Origin: Deltaproteobacteria bacterium
GTDB lineage: Bacteria > Desulfobacterota > Desulfobacteria > Desulfobacterales > SURF-15
Assembly (NCBI GenBank): GCA_024644775.1
Contig: JAHEHB010000289.1
Span: forward strand, 1 to 7,123
Direction: 5' to 3'
Length of the DNA: 7,123 nucleotides
Under the pieces are notes generated by a model, which was not told the DNA's origin, did no database searches, and saw only the letters and a list, made by a program, of their open reading frames with translations. Positions 5,957 through 7,123 of this stretch are shown piece after piece (position 1 is the stretch's first letter; every line of letters starts with the position of its first letter). The position numbers and the translations under genes were made by a program.

Positions 5957-7047
5957 ATGAAAACCTATTCTATCCCCATGGTGCCGGGACCGGTGGTGGT
6001 GCCGCCGAAAGTCCTGGAAGCCTATCAAAACAATTACGGATCCGCCGATCTGGAAACTGAATTTATTGATCTGTATAACAAAGCTGAAGCCAATCTTCAG
6101 CAGATCATGGGTACCCGAAACAAGGTGGCCATTCAATCCGGCGAAGGTATGCTGGCATTGTGGGCAGCGTTGAAAAGCTGCCTGGTTCCCGGCGACCCCG
6201 TGCTCAGCATCGCTACCGGGGTCTTCGGCGACGGCATCGGGGATATGGCCGCCGTCGTCGGGGCCGAAGTCAAAAAGATTAAGCTGAACTACAACCAAAC
6301 TATCTCAGATATTCAGGCAATCGAGAAGGCCGTCATCGAATTCAAACCGAAAATGATCACCGCGGTGCACTGCGAGACACCCTCGGGAACGCTGAATCCC
6401 TTGGCCGATCTGGGACGTCTCAAAAAAGAGTGCGGAGTGCCGCTATTTTACGTAGATGCGGTGGCGAGCATGGGGGGACACCGGTTTTGACCGACAACTG
6501 GAACATCGATCTGTGCATGGGCGCAACTCAAAAGTGCTTGTCCTCTCTGCCGGACTTGGCCTTCGTGTCAATCAGCGATGCTGCCTGGGAGATCATTAAT
6601 CAGGTCGATTATGCGGGGTACGATGCCCTAAAGCCCTTTCAGACAGCTCAAGCCGAGAAGTATTTTCCGTATACGCCCAACTGGCATGCGGTGGCGGGTC
6701 TGAATGCCGGTGCCGAACTCATCATCAATGAAGGCTTGGACAAATGTTTTGCCCGGCATGATCAGGTGGCTGCTTACTGCCGGAATTGCTTGATCGATAT
6801 GGAGCTATCACTATTTCCGGCCCTGGATGCGGTACCCTCGCCTACCGTGACGGCGGTCTATGTCCCTACAGGAAGCGCATGGCCGGAGTTCGATGCCAAA
6901 TTGCGCGAAGGCGGGCTGGTGATCGGGGGAAGCTACGGACCGCTTGCCGGAAAGGTTTTTCGCATTGGGCACATGGGAGCCCAGGCGGACATGGACCTAG
7001 TCAAGCAAGCATTGGATGTTATAGAGAGGGTGGTGCGATCTTTATAA
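5957..7047 (+). pseudogene. Class V aminotransferase (alanine-glyoxylate/serine-pyruvate type), frameshifted
   Basis: Two adjacent frames together encode a full-length PLP enzyme. Residues 1-174 are read from 5957; after the G-run at 6472-6477 the rest is read in the -1 frame to the TAA at 7045-7047, giving 363 residues, a normal length for the family. In the joined protein the phosphate-binding turn is SGEG (61-64). HCETPSGT (138-145) matches the substrate-side motif, Asp167 in YVDAVAS pairs with the pyridine nitrogen, Lys193 in GATQKCLSS is the expected Schiff-base lysine, and Arg336 in RIGHMG is the usual carboxylate-binding arginine. The family moves an amino group between alanine or serine and glyoxylate or pyruvate; the exact substrates cannot be told here. 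Without frameshifting, translation adds His-Arg-Phe and stops at 6490, losing the catalytic lysine. The cause could be a sequencing error, a recent mutation or programmed slippage. The first ATG has only a weak GGGAAAAG site in front. Base composition is GC-richer than the USP2 gene (43 of 60 bases in 6181-6240). Confidence 0.88.
6472..6478 (+). other. In-frame G_GGG_GGA slippery heptamer at the frameshift
   Basis: The zero frame reads AGC ATG GGG GGA CAC. The last G of ATG with the next two codons forms X_XXY_YYZ in the correct phase for -1 slippage. A slip after GGA puts ACA next and gives MGGTPVLTD, which is the uninterrupted aminotransferase sequence expected for the family. A 4-bp hairpin (CGGT 6482-6485, ACCG 6490-6493) follows but is short and very close. 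No Shine-Dalgarno-like stimulator lies 10-14 nt upstream, so the usual enhancers of programmed slippage are weak or absent. Confidence 0.4.
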
Positions 7048-7063
7048 ATCGAGGCATGAATTC

Positions 7064-7080
7064 GATAAAGCAAGTTTATC
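7064..7080 (+). other. Small hairpin in the 3' flank of the aminotransferase
   Basis: GATAAA (7064-7069) and TTTATC (7075-7080) form a 6-bp stem over the loop GCAAG, 17 nt after the stop codon. It is AT-rich and has no following T-run, so it is at best a poor terminator. The remaining bases to the window end are AT-rich; TTGACG at 7115-7120 could be the -35 box of a promoter for the next gene, but the rest lies outside. Confidence 0.2.
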
Positions 7081-7123
7081 CCGTAAACAGAGAAAATACA
7101 ACCTAAAGATTTTATTGACGTTC

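Noticed and set aside
4706..7065. ATGAATTCGA present at 4706-4715 and 7056-7065
   Set aside because: It is a 10-mer around an EcoRI-like palindrome with unrelated flanks; two copies do not support a repeat element.
6786..7106. 106-codon forward frame overlapping the aminotransferase end
   Set aside because: The frame used by the aminotransferase holds the conserved RIGHMG motif; this one is an out-of-frame shadow in GC-rich sequence.
1..7123. CRISPR arrays, tRNA or rRNA genes, insertion sequences
   Set aside because: I saw no regularly spaced repeats, no cloverleaf-like or rRNA-like stretch, and no transposase or terminal inverted repeats with target duplications.

Overview
The window reads like chromosome from an anaerobic or microaerophilic proteobacterium-type organism. 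My best guess is a member of the Desulfobacterota (former Deltaproteobacteria). This rests on family combinations alone: a Cache-HAMP-PAS-PAS histidine kinase with a lone receiver, an atypical kinase beside universal stress proteins, and a clear -24/-12 (sigma-54) promoter. No ribosomal or other phylogenetic marker is present, so the assignment is an inference. All genes are on the + strand.

Layout. Positions 2-145 hold the C-terminal end of a gene I do not recognise. After a short leader with a possible promoter and an 8-bp hairpin just before the start codon comes a two-component pair: a membrane sensor histidine kinase (238-2604) and, 4 nt later, a receiver-only response regulator (2609-2974). 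A second unit follows: a protein-kinase-like protein with altered catalytic motifs (about 3136-4128), overlapped by 20 nt by a universal stress protein gene (USP1, 4109-4570). A 262-nt intergenic region (4571-4832) holds a GC-rich hairpin, a long AT-rich inverted repeat and a near-consensus sigma-54 promoter, and leads into USP2 (4833-5303). USP3 (5457-5909) follows. Last is a class V aminotransferase of the alanine-glyoxylate/serine-pyruvate type (5957-7047), broken into two frames by one missing base in a G-run. The final 76 nt are non-coding as far as I can see.

How the genes may work together. The region looks like a signalling and stress cluster. The histidine kinase would sense an extracytoplasmic ligand through its Cache domain and phosphorylate the lone receiver, which must pass the signal to a partner because it has no output domain. 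The kinase-like protein and USP1 are probably translationally coupled, which suggests a functional pair. USP2 and perhaps USP3 appear to be under sigma-54 control, so the three stress proteins are probably not expressed together. The aminotransferase differs in base composition from the two USP genes before it and may be an unrelated metabolic gene.

The points most worth a second look are the aminotransferase frameshift, which lies exactly on an in-frame G_GGG_GGA slippery heptamer; the atypical kinase/USP pair; and the sigma-54 promoter with an upstream inverted repeat.
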